Assembly (NCBI RefSeq): GCF_037076465.1
Contig: NZ_AP028908.1
Span: forward strand, 930,001 to 994,000
Length of the DNA stretch: 64,000 nucleotides
Source of the DNA: Pectobacterium araliae
Lineage (GTDB): Bacteria; Pseudomonadota; Gammaproteobacteria; Enterobacterales; Enterobacteriaceae
Reading direction: 5' to 3'
The notes under the pieces are model-generated. The model was not told where the DNA came from, ran no database searches, and saw nothing but the letters and a program-made list of their open reading frames with translations. Position numbers and translations under genes: made by a program. Of this stretch, positions 44,062-54,049 are shown one piece after another; position 1 is the first letter of the stretch; every line of letters starts with the position of its first letter.

Positions 44062-44895
44062 ATGATGTCAGGTATAACGCGTCAGGAACTGCTAGCAAAA
44101 TTCCGCGCAATGATTGCCCGCCGTGAGCCGATTATCGGCGGTGGTGCGGGAACGGGGCTTTCCGCAAAATGTGAAGAAGCGGGTGGTATCGATCTGATCG
44201 TGATCTACAACTCCGGTCGCTATCGCATGGCGGGGAGGGGGTCGTTGGCTGGCCTGTTGGCATACGGCAACGCGAATGAAATCGTCGTGGATATGGCGAA
44301 AGAAGTGCTGCCTGTCGTGAAGCATACGCCAGTATTAGCGGGGGTGAACGGCACTGATCCTTTTTGCCAGTTCGATAAGTTTCTGGATGACTTGAAGGCG
44401 CTGGGTTTCTCTGGCGTGCAAAACTTCCCAACGGTGGGGCTGATTGACGGTAATTTCCGCGCCAACCTGGAAGAAACCGGTATGGGATATGCGCTGGAGG
44501 TGGACATGATTCGTCTGGCGCACGAAAAAGACATGCTGACCACACCTTATGTGTTTAGCGCAGAAGATGCGGTCGCGATGACGAAAGCGGGCGCGGACAT
44601 TATTGTCCCGCACATGGGGTTAACCACTGGCGGCAATATTGGCGCGGAAACTTCGCTGAATCTGGCGGATTGCGTTCCGTTGATTAATCACTGGGCGGAT
44701 GCGGCAAAGGCCGTGCGTAAGGATGTGATTGTGCTGTGCCACGGCGGGCCGATTTCAACGCCGCAGGATGCACAGTTCATTATGGATCACTGCCCGCAGT
44801 GTGATGGGTTTTACGGTGCCAGCTCGATGGAGCGGCTGCCGACAGAAACAGCGTTAAAGGCTACGACACAGCAATTCAAAAAAATTAAGCGTTAA
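44062..44895 (+). CDS. TIM-barrel phosphoenolpyruvate hydrolase-family protein (Tm-1 C-terminal homologue)
   Basis: The 277-residue protein is the PEP-hydrolase/TIM-barrel signal type: [20 protein letters not shown] near residue 25, [20 protein letters not shown] near 48, and [20 protein letters not shown] near 185. The barrel is of the PEP mutase/isocitrate lyase kind, but the role in bacteria is not settled. It pairs with the UPF0261 protein just upstream, and the two domains are fused in plants and fungi, so they probably act as one enzyme or complex. Confidence 0.82.
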   Translation: MMSGITRQELLAKFRAMIARREPIIGGGAGTGLSAKCEEAGGIDLIVIYNSGRYRMAGRGSLAGLLAYGNANEIVVDMAKEVLPVVKHTPVLAGVNGTDPFCQFDKFLDDLKALGFSGVQNFPTVGLIDGNFRANLEETGMGYALEVDMIRLAHEKDMLTTPYVFSAEDAVAMTKAGADIIVPHMGLTTGGNIGAETSLNLADCVPLINHWADAAKAVRKDVIVLCHGGPISTPQDAQFIMDHCPQCDGFYGASSMERLPTETALKATTQQFKKIKR

Positions 44896-44975
44896 CAGAC
44901 TTTTTTGGCTCTATATCCGCCGATGTCCTAAAGCAGGAAGAAGGCAGGTAAATTTTGCGCCAATATCAGGGAATG

Positions 44976-45005
44976 CGGCCAGCACATGCTGGCCGTAGTT
45001 TTATG
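44976..45005. terminator. Bidirectional terminator between convergent genes
   Basis: A perfect stem CGGCCAGCA/TGCTGGCCG with a 2-base loop (drawn larger in the real hairpin) is followed by TAGTTTT. It lies between the TIM-barrel gene and the convergent DUF2628 gene. Confidence 0.7.
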
Positions 45006-45015
45006 CGAACGAAGG

Positions 45016-45426
45016 TTAGAACATGCCTTCAAACGGGTTCCAGCTTTTGCTGTCCTGGGTTTCTTTCAGGTAGTAGGCATAGTTAGCCGTTGATGCCCAC
45101 ATTAAACTGAGACCGAATCTGACAGCGTTGTCCGTATATTCGGGAAGTGGGATGTTGGCAAATACCTCAAGACACGCAAAAACCGCACCAACGGCAACGG
45201 AGATGCCAAATAACGTCAGGTTTTTACGCCAGAGTCCCAGCACAAAGAAATAAATGATGCTGAAAAAGAACGCGATGAAGTTGAAGTTCAGCAGCATTTT
45301 TGTTCCAAATGTTGCATTTTTAAATCCATCCTTGAAGGCTGGCGACTTAGGTCCACCAAACTCATTATAAAACGAGAAGCGCGTTTGCCATTTTTTTGAG
45401 TATTGCTTCCCTACGGTGTTTTCCAT
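45016..45426 (-). CDS. DUF2628 membrane protein
   Basis: The 136-residue protein has three likely membrane helices (about residues 42-62, 68-88, 100-118) and the conserved ending SKWNPFEGM-like (here SKSWNPFEGMF). The N-terminal QTRFSFYNEFGGP and FKDGFK stretches are typical of DUF2628. The family has no assigned function. It stands alone, convergent to the UPF0261/TIM-barrel operon. Confidence 0.72.
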   Translation of the reverse strand: MENTVGKQYSKKWQTRFSFYNEFGGPKSPAFKDGFKNATFGTKMLLNFNFIAFFFSIIYFFVLGLWRKNLTLFGISVAVGAVFACLEVFANIPLPEYTDNAVRFGLSLMWASTANYAYYLKETQDSKSWNPFEGMF

Positions 45427-45984
45427 AACCGATCCCTTATTTAGTATTGTGAATAATATTGCTGTAAATAATTTCGGTAGCGATTTTACTGGCTGAGGTT
45501 CTTTATCGCCACTATGGGTTTTTTTTGTAATGCTTTCCTTTAATGCTTTTTTTATACCGTATTGTGGTAGTTTAATTTTATTATTAATAGCTCCCTAATT
45601 TTTTGTCGTTACTGCCATATTCATCGCATCAGTAGTAGAGCTAATCGGCGATGTGGTTAGTTTTACGCATTGTTGTGAATACATTTCAACAATCAATTAT
45701 TCTTATTATTTTAATTAATTCGGGATAAATTATCGTATTAAGTAAAATTTAATATTGCGCTTAACACCCCCTTTCACTCGCTTTATTCATGTAATAGTAA
45801 AAAATAGGCATGTTTATTAGCGTTAATCGAGCGTTTATTATCGATTTTGATTCCTCTATCGAGCTGATCTGTTGATGTGCAAGTGGAAAAAAGAGGGACT
45901 AAATAGCGTTTTAGGTCGCATAGGGAAGAAAGTCATTGTTATAACTGCTATTTTTCACAGTACAGAAACTTCGGAGAAATAGGT
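45427..45984. other. A/T-rich spacer between divergent genes
   Basis: A 558-bp gene-free stretch that should carry the promoters of the DUF2628 gene and of the secreted hydrolase. A short near-duplication, AATGCTTTCCTTT/AATGCTTTTTTT, lies at about 45530. Nothing else was recognised. Confidence 0.45.
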
Positions 45985-47028
45985 ATGACATGGCGCATCA
46001 CGATAGGATTGATAACGAATTTACTACTCAGCTTTGCCGTTATGGCGGATGTTGGCATTGGGTTTCAACAAATAACGCTGGCTGATGAGGCCAATAATAG
46101 GCCGCTAGAAGCTGCCGTATTTTATCCGGTTTCATCATCACAACAGACTGCGATAATCGGTGAGAATCCTGCATTTCCCGGTATCGCCGTAAGTAAAAAT
46201 GCGCTGCCTGAATCCGGTGAATATCCCTTGATTGTGGTTTCACACGGTTATGGTGGGAGTTGGTTTAATCAACTCTGGTTGGCACAGGCGTTGGTCAAGC
46301 AAGGCTATATTGTTGCCGCGCCTAATCACCCAGGAACGACCACTAAAGATATGCGGGTTGAGAAGGCTCAGGAATTATGGCTACGACCCAACGATATTAG
46401 CCGCGTTATTACCGCTTTACTCGCTGCTCCAGAAAAAACGGGGCGTGTTGATGCGCAGCGTATTGCCGCTGTTGGTCATTCGCTGGGGGGATGGACGGTA
46501 TTGGAGCTAGCGGGCGGGCGTTTTAGCACGCAGCAATTTGAGCGTGATTGTCTGACGCATGTTGGGCTGGCGTCCTGCAAAGCCTATGAAAAGATGCAGA
46601 TCGCAAAGAATGCGTCGTTACGTGCGCAGCTTGATAAGCCATTGGCGGATCCGCGTATCAGTGCGGTGGTATCGCTGGATATGGGGCTGGCGCGAGGGTT
46701 TACCGCGGAGAGTCTTGCGGCAATACACATTCCCGTTTTGATCGTTGCGGCTGGGTATCCTAATGAGGAACTGCCTGCCGAGCTGGAATCTCACGATTTG
46801 GCACAAAAGCTGCCACCAGCGCATTCAGCCTATAAGGAAATTGCCGATGCGACGCATTTTAGCTTCATGCAGATTTGTAAGCCGGGTGCCATTGAGATCA
46901 TTAATGCCGAGAACCCAGGAGATGGCATGATTTGTCTCGATGGCGGCGCACGTTCGCGTGAGCAGATTCAGCAGGGCGTTGTGAAGGATATTAGCGATTT
47001 TCTTCAGGCGGCGTGGCGGAAGCCGTAG
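45985..47028 (+). CDS. Secreted alpha/beta hydrolase (dienelactone hydrolase / PAF-acetylhydrolase-like)
   Basis: The 347-residue protein has a signal peptide (cleavage after FAVMA, about residue 21). The oxyanion region is VVSHGYGGSWFNQ (about 84-96), the nucleophile is GHSLGGW (about 164-170), and the family histidine is DATHFSFM near 292. It probably hydrolyses an ester or lactone in the periplasm or outside. Cysteines in ERDCLTH, ASCKAY and QICKPG could form disulfides. Its last 38 bp overlap the end of the convergent AraC-type gene. Confidence 0.8.
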   Translation: MTWRITIGLITNLLLSFAVMADVGIGFQQITLADEANNRPLEAAVFYPVSSSQQTAIIGENPAFPGIAVSKNALPESGEYPLIVVSHGYGGSWFNQLWLAQALVKQGYIVAAPNHPGTTTKDMRVEKAQELWLRPNDISRVITALLAAPEKTGRVDAQRIAAVGHSLGGWTVLELAGGRFSTQQFERDCLTHVGLASCKAYEKMQIAKNASLRAQLDKPLADPRISAVVSLDMGLARGFTAESLAAIHIPVLIVAAGYPNEELPAELESHDLAQKLPPAHSAYKEIADATHFSFMQICKPGAIEIINAENPGDGMICLDGGARSREQIQQGVVKDISDFLQAAWRKP

Positions 47029-48085
47029 TCTGTGCCCGAAGTGGGTGCTGACTACGCCAGACGCTGGGGCTCATCCCCGTGAGTCGCAAAAACTCGCGGT
47101 TGAAGTTTGATTTAGTCTGAAACCCGCTGTCCAGCATGATATCCGTGATTCGTGCATCCGTTTGGCTGAGGAGGCGCTTAGCCTCCTCGATGCGGTATTC
47201 GTTCATCACCTGAGAGAAATTACGCCCGTGCACGCGGTTGATGGTTTCTGACAGACGCCTGAGCGGTATTCCCATACGTCTGCTTAGACGCTGAAGCGTC
47301 ATGCTCGGATCGGTATATAACGCATGAGTGAGGATGAAATCATCTAACACTTTCGCAAGCTGGTGCTCATTGTCGGTAGCGGGTGGTGCTTCAGGTTTCT
47401 GGTCAGGTGGCGCGGCAACGCCTGTTTGCGGTGCTGTGCGATGCGTGACGATAAGCAGGGTCAATATTGCCAGCATGATGATGTGGAATACGCTGATGAT
47501 GGTTGCCGCGCTATTGCCGCTGTAGAAAGCGATATCCAGTGCGATGACGATATCGATAGCGCCGGAGATAAGCACATACAGCCCGGCAATAAACGGTGCG
47601 TTTTTCCACCCAGGCAATGACATTCGCAGACGATGAGCGGTGTAAATCAGCATTGCCCCATAGCCGAAGTAAACACTTACCAGCATTATGTCGATGAGTG
47701 GAACGGTTGTTCTGCTTTGGACGGCACTTGCGCCAAGGATGAGTAAGGGCGGTAACAGATGCCGGAGAGATCGTCGACGGTTGCGGTTTAAGGCATCAGA
47801 GACCTTTTCTCCATAGGGGAACAGGCAAAGCCATAACAGCGGCGGAATGAATGCGGCAATGGCAGGTTGGATAAATGAGGGTAAGGCAACATGGCCGCCC
47901 CAGCGTAACGCTACCACTGTCAGAGCAAGACAGCTTACGCCGATGAGTATCGCCTCTGCTTTGGTATTGCGCTTTTTAGTCTCTTTATTTTGAATAGCCA
48001 GAAACTGGATACGAAAAAACAAAATAACCAGCAGAAGTGCGGTAATAAACGGTAAGGGAATCGCGGTCATCGTGTTTATCAACAA
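46991..48085 (-). CDS. Membrane-anchored AraC family regulator
   Basis: The 364-residue protein has about seven hydrophobic helices in the first 220 residues and a cytoplasmic AraC domain at the end (about 250-345). This domain reads LQRLSRRMGIPLRRLSETIN and ITDIMLDSGFQTKSNFNREF. This 7-helix/AraC layout is found in regulators thought to sense membrane or extracellular signals. Its gene converges on and overlaps the secreted hydrolase gene by 38 bp. A regulatory link between the two is possible but not shown. Confidence 0.8.
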   Translation of the reverse strand: MLINTMTAIPLPFITALLLVILFFRIQFLAIQNKETKKRNTKAEAILIGVSCLALTVVALRWGGHVALPSFIQPAIAAFIPPLLWLCLFPYGEKVSDALNRNRRRSLRHLLPPLLILGASAVQSRTTVPLIDIMLVSVYFGYGAMLIYTAHRLRMSLPGWKNAPFIAGLYVLISGAIDIVIALDIAFYSGNSAATIISVFHIIMLAILTLLIVTHRTAPQTGVAAPPDQKPEAPPATDNEHQLAKVLDDFILTHALYTDPSMTLQRLSRRMGIPLRRLSETINRVHGRNFSQVMNEYRIEEAKRLLSQTDARITDIMLDSGFQTKSNFNREFLRLTGMSPSVWRSQHPLRAQTTASATPPEENR

Positions 48086-48165
48086 CGTTATTGTAGATAT
48101 CTGGCCTGATGAAACCGCGCTACCGGAATAAACCCGGTAGCGCGGCGTTCTGTGGATCTCGTGAA

Positions 48166-49239
48166 TTAGCGGCGATAATTTTTCTGCGCCGTGTTCACTT
48201 TGTTCAGGTAGTTACGTGATTCACCTGACGGGTGCTTCGTTGTCAGCGTTTGGTAGACATCGCCCGGAGACATATTGTTGATAATGCCCACGGCGCGATC
48301 GCGATCGCTGGAGAAGACGCGCAACACGCTGCCTGCGCCACCGTTATACGCGGTGATGATGGCATAGCGTTTCGATGTCGGGTTTTCAATACCGGCCAGG
48401 TAGCTGTTCTTCAGAATCGACAAATAGGCGGTGCCTGCATCGATATTTTGTTCAGGATCGAACAGATAGCTGCGACTCGGTTGTCCCCATTTCCCTTTCA
48501 TTTTGAAGACGTCGCGTCCTGCGCTGTGTTGTACCACCTGCATCAGGCCCAATGCGTCGGAACGGCTGACGGCGTAAGGGTTAAAGCTGGACTCAGTCTG
48601 CATAATCGCCAAAATCAGCGACTCTTCAATACCGTAACGCTCAGAGGCTTTACGCACCAGCGGCAGGTATTTATGTGCACGCTTGTCCAAATGATTAGGG
48701 ACGAGCTGGATAGTGACCGACCAGATAACGTGCAGGCCAGAGGTGCGTTTTTGCAAACGGTTCTGGAGCAGATAATCCGCGAAGCTGGCAGCACGGCCTT
48801 CCCAGCGGATCGCTTGTCCGGTGTTATCCAGCACCTGCCCGTACAGCAGCGGTTCGCGGCTGATTTGGATATCGTTCGCATCGGAATACAAGTCGGTATT
48901 ACTGGCGTCATCGCCCATCAGCAGGGTGGTGATAATTGCCTGACGCAGGCTGGCGACGGAGTTGGTCGCTGAAAGGGTTTCAATCGTAATCGAACCAGCA
49001 TCAAAGTTGATGTGGCTACGCGTCTGATATTGATCGGTGTATTTAACGTAGTCTTTCGGACCGGCGATCAGGACTTCATTCATCCCCCAGATATTTTCGA
49101 TGTTGTTGGCAAATTGCCCCATCAAAATATCGAAGGCGTTGGTATCCTTGAGAAACTCTTCGTCGTTGGTATTCCCTTTGTTCCCGGAACAGGAAACCAA
49201 CAGTGGTGCAATCACTAGCAGCGCTAATATTTTCTTCAT
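48166..49239 (-). CDS. mltC: Membrane-bound lytic murein transglycosylase C
   Basis: The 357-residue lipoprotein (E. coli MltC has 359) starts at 49239 with a lipobox LLVSC (C16). The C-terminal SLT domain (about 190-350) has the catalytic glutamate in [18 protein letters not shown] and [10 protein letters not shown]. It cleaves peptidoglycan glycan strands with 1,6-anhydro product at the outer membrane. The longer open frame upstream is not used, since it would bury the signal peptide. It follows yggX and mutY, as in E. coli. Confidence 0.92.
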   Translation of the reverse strand: MKKILALLVIAPLLVSCSGNKGNTNDEEFLKDTNAFDILMGQFANNIENIWGMNEVLIAGPKDYVKYTDQYQTRSHINFDAGSITIETLSATNSVASLRQAIITTLLMGDDASNTDLYSDANDIQISREPLLYGQVLDNTGQAIRWEGRAASFADYLLQNRLQKRTSGLHVIWSVTIQLVPNHLDKRAHKYLPLVRKASERYGIEESLILAIMQTESSFNPYAVSRSDALGLMQVVQHSAGRDVFKMKGKWGQPSRSYLFDPEQNIDAGTAYLSILKNSYLAGIENPTSKRYAIITAYNGGAGSVLRVFSSDRDRAVGIINNMSPGDVYQTLTTKHPSGESRNYLNKVNTAQKNYRR

Positions 49240-49291
49240 ATAACAAGCCGTGTCGGAATTGGGACGTAAGCGGGCTCGAAAGCCCGCAATC

Positions 49292-49564
49292 TCAGTGGCT
49301 CTGAGGCGTATAGCCTTCGATGTGAACGTCCTTCCCTTCAAACAGGAATTTGATCATTTCCTGTTCCAGTAGCTTACGGTCGTCAACATTCATCATGCTG
49401 AGCTTTTTCTCGTTAATCAGCATGGTTTGCTTGGTTTGCCACTGCGCCCAGGCTTCTTTAGAAATGTCGTTATAGATGCGCTTGCCCAGATCGCCGGGAT
49501 AGAGTTGGAAGTCCTGTCCTTCGGCATCGCGTTGTAAAAAAGTACAAAAAATCGTTCTGCTCAT
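49292..49564 (-). CDS. yggX: YggX, Fe(II)-trafficking / oxidative damage protection protein
   Basis: The 90-residue protein equals the family length and begins [18 protein letters not shown], with the conserved cysteine C7 and the [14 protein letters not shown] stretch. It guards iron-sulfur clusters from oxidative damage in the cytoplasm. The start overlaps the mutY stop codon by 4 bp, so translation is coupled. The mutY-yggX-mltC order is the enterobacterial one. Confidence 0.94.
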   Translation of the reverse strand: MSRTIFCTFLQRDAEGQDFQLYPGDLGKRIYNDISKEAWAQWQTKQTMLINEKKLSMMNVDDRKLLEQEMIKFLFEGKDVHIEGYTPQSH

Positions 49565-50667
49565 GCTTCTTCCTCATCAATTGCGCAGGCATTCAAATGT
49601 GTTGACTGCGGGTGAGCCAGCTCCCTCAGTAGGCGTTCTACCGGGGCGGCCAGTCCGACAGACGGCGGCTGCGCTAAGTTATACCAGAGACCTGCACCAT
49701 CATCCATGCAAGACCTGTTTTGTGAACGATCGTTCTGCGATACGTTCAGCCAGAGCGGAACGATATCCAGATGAAAATGGCTGAATGTGTGGCGGAACGC
49801 GACAAGCTGTTGCAATCCATCAGGATTCAGACCTCGTTGTTGCAGCCAGAGTTCCAATTCCTGGCGATCGCTGAACTGCGGGAAGCAAAATAACCCGCCC
49901 CACAGACCTACGGCTGGGCGCTGTTGCAACCAGACCTGAGAGCCTTGTTGCATCAGCAGGAACCAGCCCGTTTTTTCCGGTAGTGTCTGCTTCGGTTTCT
50001 TGCCGGGGTATTGCGCCCAACTGTGGTTGGCGTAGGCAACGCAACCCGTGTTCAGCGGGCACAGTTCGCACTTGGGGCGGCTGCGGGTGCAAACCATCGC
50101 ACCGAGATCCATCATCGCCTGATTAAACTGGCTGACGCCTTCGGCTGGTGTGACGTCTTCACTCCGCGCCCACAGTTTCTTCTCAACCTCTTTCTTGCCC
50201 GGCCAGCCGTCAACGGCGTAGCAGCGTGCCAGCACGCGCTTCACATTGCCATCGAGAATCGGGTAATGCTGGCCGAGGGAGAGCGACAGTACCGCGCCAG
50301 CGGTGGAACGGCCGACGCCCGGCAGCGCCGCGACTTCATCAAAGGTGGTGGGGAATTCGCCGCCGTGGTGCGACACGATGGTCTGCGCGGCTTTATGCAA
50401 GTTGCGCGCACGGGCGTAGTAGCCCAGCCCGGTCCATAAGTGGAGCACTTCATCCAGCGGTGCTGCCGCCAGTGCCGTTACGTTGGGAAAGCGTGCCATA
50501 AAGCGTTGGAAATAGGGGATAACCGTAGTGACCTGCGTTTGTTGCAACATCACTTCGGATAGCCATACTTTATAGGGAGTTTTCTCAAGCTGCCATGGCA
50601 GGGTTTTGCGGCCATAGCGTTGATACCAGTCCAGCACCTGATGGGCCAACTGTTGCGCTTGCATCAT
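49561..50667 (-). CDS. mutY: A/G-specific adenine glycosylase
   Basis: The 368-residue protein has the HhH-GPD domain with catalytic E37 in [11 protein letters not shown] and D138-type aspartate in [11 protein letters not shown]. The iron-sulfur cluster [17 protein letters not shown] is near 192-208. A Nudix-like C-terminal domain recognises 8-oxoG. It removes adenine mispaired with 8-oxoguanine. A small insertion-like [15 protein letters not shown] lies near residue 320 in the C-terminal domain, which may be lineage-specific. It heads the mutY-yggX-mltC cluster. Confidence 0.94.
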   Translation of the reverse strand: MMQAQQLAHQVLDWYQRYGRKTLPWQLEKTPYKVWLSEVMLQQTQVTTVIPYFQRFMARFPNVTALAAAPLDEVLHLWTGLGYYARARNLHKAAQTIVSHHGGEFPTTFDEVAALPGVGRSTAGAVLSLSLGQHYPILDGNVKRVLARCYAVDGWPGKKEVEKKLWARSEDVTPAEGVSQFNQAMMDLGAMVCTRSRPKCELCPLNTGCVAYANHSWAQYPGKKPKQTLPEKTGWFLLMQQGSQVWLQQRPAVGLWGGLFCFPQFSDRQELELWLQQRGLNPDGLQQLVAFRHTFSHFHLDIVPLWLNVSQNDRSQNRSCMDDGAGLWYNLAQPPSVGLAAPVERLLRELAHPQSTHLNACAIDEEEA

Positions 50668-50832
50668 AAAATGGGATCACTATCCGACAGGTAAAAAGTT
50701 TGACTGCGATTCCAGCACAGAGTGAATGTGCTGTAAACCGGAACTTTCCGAGGCCGTGGGGTTGCTAAACCACGGTATCCTTGCATAATGCGCGTTTCCT
50801 TAATGTAATCGGACAGCAAGTAAGCACTCTTT

Positions 50833-51552
50833 ATGATTAACAACGTCATTTCACCGGAATTTGATGAAAACGGGCGCCCGATGCGTCGTATTCGCAGTTT
50901 TGTCCGCCGTCAGGGGCGTTTGACCAATGGGCAACAACTGGCGCTGGATAACTACTGGCCGGTGATGGGCGTGGAATATCAAACCGAGCAGGTAGATTTT
51001 AACGCGCTATTTGGCCGTGACGCCCCTGTGGTGCTGGAGATCGGTTTTGGGATGGGTGCCTCGCTGGTGACGATGGCGGCACAGCACCCTGAGCAGAATT
51101 TCCTCGGTATTGAAGTTCACCTACCGGGCGTGGGGGCGTGTCTCGCGTCTGCGCAGGAAGCAGGCATCAGCAATCTGCGCGTGATGTGTCATGATGCGAT
51201 CGAAGTGCTGATGAACATGATCCCCGATGGTTCACTGTCCATGGTTCAACTCTTCTTCCCAGACCCGTGGCACAAAGCCCGCCATAATAAACGCCGTATC
51301 GTTCAGGTGCCGTTTGTCCAGATGGTACAGAGTAAGCTGAAAGTCGGCGGCGTGTTCCACATGGCAACAGACTGGGAACCTTATGCGCAACATATGCTCG
51401 AAGTGATGACCTCTGTCACCGAGTACCGTAATCTTTCCGATAATAATGAGTACGTTGAGCGGCCGGAATCCCGTCCGCTGACGAAATTTGAAGCACGCGG
51501 CCAGCGTTTGGGGCATGGCGTGTGGGATCTGATGTTTGAGAGGATAAAATAA
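50833..51552 (+). CDS. trmB: tRNA (guanine-N7-)-methyltransferase
   Basis: The 239-residue protein is the same length as E. coli TrmB and very similar throughout: [20 protein letters not shown] is the SAM site, and [17 protein letters not shown] the signature. It makes m7G46 in tRNA. It is divergent from mutY. The yggL gene starts 2 bp after its stop codon, so the two form an operon. Confidence 0.95.
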   Translation: MINNVISPEFDENGRPMRRIRSFVRRQGRLTNGQQLALDNYWPVMGVEYQTEQVDFNALFGRDAPVVLEIGFGMGASLVTMAAQHPEQNFLGIEVHLPGVGACLASAQEAGISNLRVMCHDAIEVLMNMIPDGSLSMVQLFFPDPWHKARHNKRRIVQVPFVQMVQSKLKVGGVFHMATDWEPYAQHMLEVMTSVTEYRNLSDNNEYVERPESRPLTKFEARGQRLGHGVWDLMFERIK

Positions 51553-51553
51553 A

Positions 51554-51898
51554 ATGGCACAAGCTCGTAGCCGTCGTTTACGTAAAAAACTTCACATTGA
51601 TGAGTTTCAGGAATTAGGTTTTTCTGTCAGCTTCCGCTTTCCAGAAGGCACTAACGTTGAAGATATCGATAAGCTGATGGATAAGTTCGTTGACGACGTC
51701 ATTGAACCACAAGGATTGGCATTCGAAGGCAGCGGTTATTTGTTCTGGGAAGGCCTGATCTGTCTGCAAAAAATCGGCCACTGCACCGAAGAGCATCGCC
51801 AACTGGTTAGCCGCTGGTTGGAAGAGCAGAAACTGACGGACGTGAAAGTCAGTAACCTGTTCGATATCTGGTGGGATCTGCCAGAACACCTGCTGTAA
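51554..51898 (+). CDS. yggL: YggL family (DUF469) protein
   Basis: The 114-residue protein matches YggL: SRRLRKKLHIDEFQELGF and SGYLFWEGLICLQKIGHC, ending DIWWDLPEHLL. E. coli YggL is reported to bind the 50S subunit and act in ribosome assembly. It starts 2 bp after trmB. The C-terminus is a few residues longer than in E. coli. Confidence 0.92.
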   Translation: MAQARSRRLRKKLHIDEFQELGFSVSFRFPEGTNVEDIDKLMDKFVDDVIEPQGLAFEGSGYLFWEGLICLQKIGHCTEEHRQLVSRWLEEQKLTDVKVSNLFDIWWDLPEHLL

Positions 51899-52012
51899 TC
51901 CCTGGCCTTACCACGGCATGTCTGAGCTGATTGTGGCTCAGGCGTTATCCGCCTCATCAACGTGCGGATTGCCGCTCTCCCGTCACTGCTGTTGTTTTCT
52001 TCAGGAGAAAAT

Positions 52013-52726
52013 ATGTCGCGTAAAATGACCTTGGGTTTGCTGATGTTGTTGTCCTGGCAAGCGCAAGCGGCTTACCAGTGCAATGTGAATCCACAGGACG
52101 ACATCATTATCAGTCCGCAACACGTACAGGTCGTGGGTGCCAGTGGCAATTTACAGTTCTCCCCACAGGGCGATATCGTTCGTAATGGTGCGCCATTGAC
52201 CCTGAATGCTGAGCAGCGCCAGAAATCCAAAGCCTATCAGGCGGATTTACGCCAGCAACTGCCATGGATTGACCAGGGTGCGCAGCAGCATCTGGAAAAA
52301 GCGCGCGTCGCGCTGGATAACGTCATCGTGCAGGAGCTTGGCAGCAACAGCAATGTGCGCAATCGCCTGACTACGCTGGATAAACAGCTTAAACAGCAGA
52401 TGAACCGTATTATTGAACACCGCAGCGATGGCCTGACGTTCCACCATCAGGCGATTAAGCAGGTTGAGCAAGATGGTAAGCAGATCGTGCAGCAAAGCAT
52501 GGGCGGCGTCTTACAGGACAGCCTGAACGAGATGGGCGTAAAACAGATGTCCAGCGGCGGTAATCCACTACAGGCGATGATGGGCAACCTCGGCGGTTTG
52601 CAGAAAGCGATTCAAGCCGAATGGAATAATCAGGAACTGGAGTTCCAGCGCTTCGGCAATGATGTTTGTAGCCGCGTCACGTCGTTGGAAAACCAGCGCA
52701 AGAGCCTGTTGCTGACGCTGAAGTAA
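52013..52726 (+). CDS. yggN: YggN family (DUF2884) periplasmic protein
   Basis: The 237-residue protein has a signal peptide (cleavage after AQA, about residue 20), then CNVNPQDDIIISPQHVQV. A long helical part follows (about 70-235, glutamine-rich) with SMGGVLQDSLNEMG near 160. It is close in length to E. coli YggN (239). The function is unknown. I start it at ATG 52013 behind CAGGAGA. It is followed by a strong terminator. Confidence 0.88.
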   Translation: MSRKMTLGLLMLLSWQAQAAYQCNVNPQDDIIISPQHVQVVGASGNLQFSPQGDIVRNGAPLTLNAEQRQKSKAYQADLRQQLPWIDQGAQQHLEKARVALDNVIVQELGSNSNVRNRLTTLDKQLKQQMNRIIEHRSDGLTFHHQAIKQVEQDGKQIVQQSMGGVLQDSLNEMGVKQMSSGGNPLQAMMGNLGGLQKAIQAEWNNQELEFQRFGNDVCSRVTSLENQRKSLLLTLK

Positions 52727-52754
52727 GCGTTCAATGTTTTTTCACGGATTAAAG

Positions 52755-52779
52755 AAAACCGGGCGATGCCCGGTTTTTT
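52755..52779 (+). terminator. Terminator of the trmB-yggL-yggN unit
   Basis: A 10-bp stem AAAACCGGGC/GCCCGGTTTT with a 3-base loop and T6. It can also act on the convergent tas gene. Confidence 0.9.
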
Positions 52780-52783
52780 GCGT

Positions 52784-53845
52784 TTACGGCGCCGGGAACG
52801 TGAAGCGGCGGTGGATGGCTTCCAGTTCGTCAAGGATCTCGCTGCTCAGCGTCAGGTTCTGGCTATCGAGGTTGATTTGCAACTGCTCCAGCGTGGTCGC
52901 GCCCAGCAGCGTACTGGCAACGAACGGCTGTTGACGCACAAATGCTAATGCCATTTGCGCCGGATTTAGTTCGTGTTTTTGCGCCAGCGCTACGTACTCG
53001 GCAACCGCCGCCTGAGCCTGTGGGCCGGTATAGCGCGTGAAGCGGCTGAATAGCGTGTTACGGGCGTTCGCGGGTTTCGCACCATTCATGTATTTACCTG
53101 TCAGCGTACCGAACGCCAGCGACGAATAGGCGAGGAGTTCTACGCCTTCATGCTGGCTGATTTCCGCCAGACCAACTTCAAAACTGCGGTTCAGCAGGCT
53201 GTAGGGATTCTGAATCGAAACGATACGCGGCAGATCGTGCTTTTCCGCCAAATGCAGATAGCGCATCACACCCCATGGGGTTTCGTTGGAAACGCCGATA
53301 TAGCGAATCTTACCAGCACGTACTTGCTCATTCAGCGCTTCCAGCGTTTCCAGCAGCGTCACTACTGATTTGTCGTCGGTATATTGTGGTTTGTCATCAG
53401 TATATTGATAGTTAAGCTTGCCAAAGCAGTTGGTTTGGCGCTGTGGCCAATGCAACTGATAGAGATCGATATAGTCAGTATTCAGACGTTGCAGGCTGGC
53501 ATCCAGCGCTGCGCGGATGTTTTTTCTATCCAGCGCCTGCTGTGGGCGAATGCTGTGATCGCTTCCGCGCACAGGACCTGAGACTTTACTCGCCACAATC
53601 AATTTCTCGCGTCCGCCACGCGATTTCAGCCAGGAACCGATATAGCTCTCGGTTAACCCTTGCGTTTCTGGACGTGGGGGAACGGCGTACATTTCTGCTG
53701 TGTCAATCAGGTTAACACCTGCGGCAATGGCGTGATCTAACTGGGCATGAGCGTCTGCTTCGCTGTTTTGTTCGCCAAAGGTCATCGTACCAAGACCCAG
53801 CACGCTCACTTCTAAAGAACTATGGGGAATACGGTGATATTGCAT
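52784..53845 (-). CDS. tas: NADP(H)-dependent aldo-keto reductase Tas
   Basis: The 353-residue protein is a TIM-barrel aldo-keto reductase. It starts MQYHRIPHSSLEVSVLGLGT, has the catalytic tyrosine in NLIDTAEMYAVPP and the coenzyme part SLLNRSFEVGLAE. E. coli Tas has 346 residues. The extra seven come from a duplicated QYTDDKP/QYTDDKS near residue 150, in a surface loop. It reduces aldehydes or ketones. Its physiological substrate is not known. Confidence 0.92.
   Translation of the reverse strand: MQYHRIPHSSLEVSVLGLGTMTFGEQNSEADAHAQLDHAIAAGVNLIDTAEMYAVPPRPETQGLTESYIGSWLKSRGGREKLIVASKVSGPVRGSDHSIRPQQALDRKNIRAALDASLQRLNTDYIDLYQLHWPQRQTNCFGKLNYQYTDDKPQYTDDKSVVTLLETLEALNEQVRAGKIRYIGVSNETPWGVMRYLHLAEKHDLPRIVSIQNPYSLLNRSFEVGLAEISQHEGVELLAYSSLAFGTLTGKYMNGAKPANARNTLFSRFTRYTGPQAQAAVAEYVALAQKHELNPAQMALAFVRQQPFVASTLLGATTLEQLQINLDSQNLTLSSEILDELEAIHRRFTFPAP
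53369..53410. repeat. 21-bp tandem duplication inside tas
   Basis: Two 21-bp units (53369-53389 and 53390-53410) differ at five bases. They add seven residues to the protein without shifting the frame. Confidence 0.8.
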
Positions 53846-54049
53846 TGCCAGCTTCCTTATGTCTGAAAATAGCAGGCGTATTTCCCGTCATCTCCGCATG
53901 ATTTACTGCGATTCCAATGAGTTTGGGAAGACACACCTGAATTCGACTATAACGAAGCCGTGGCGAGTGGGGAAGTCTCTTCTGCTATCCTTTTCGGATT
54001 ATTCTCGATGATGCAGCCCGATGCGCGGCGTTCCGAGCTGACCGCGATC

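Noticed and set aside
50664..50849. 61-codon minus-strand frame upstream of mutY
   Set aside because: No family resemblance, no convincing ribosome-binding site, and it overlaps both the mutY start and the trmB start region.
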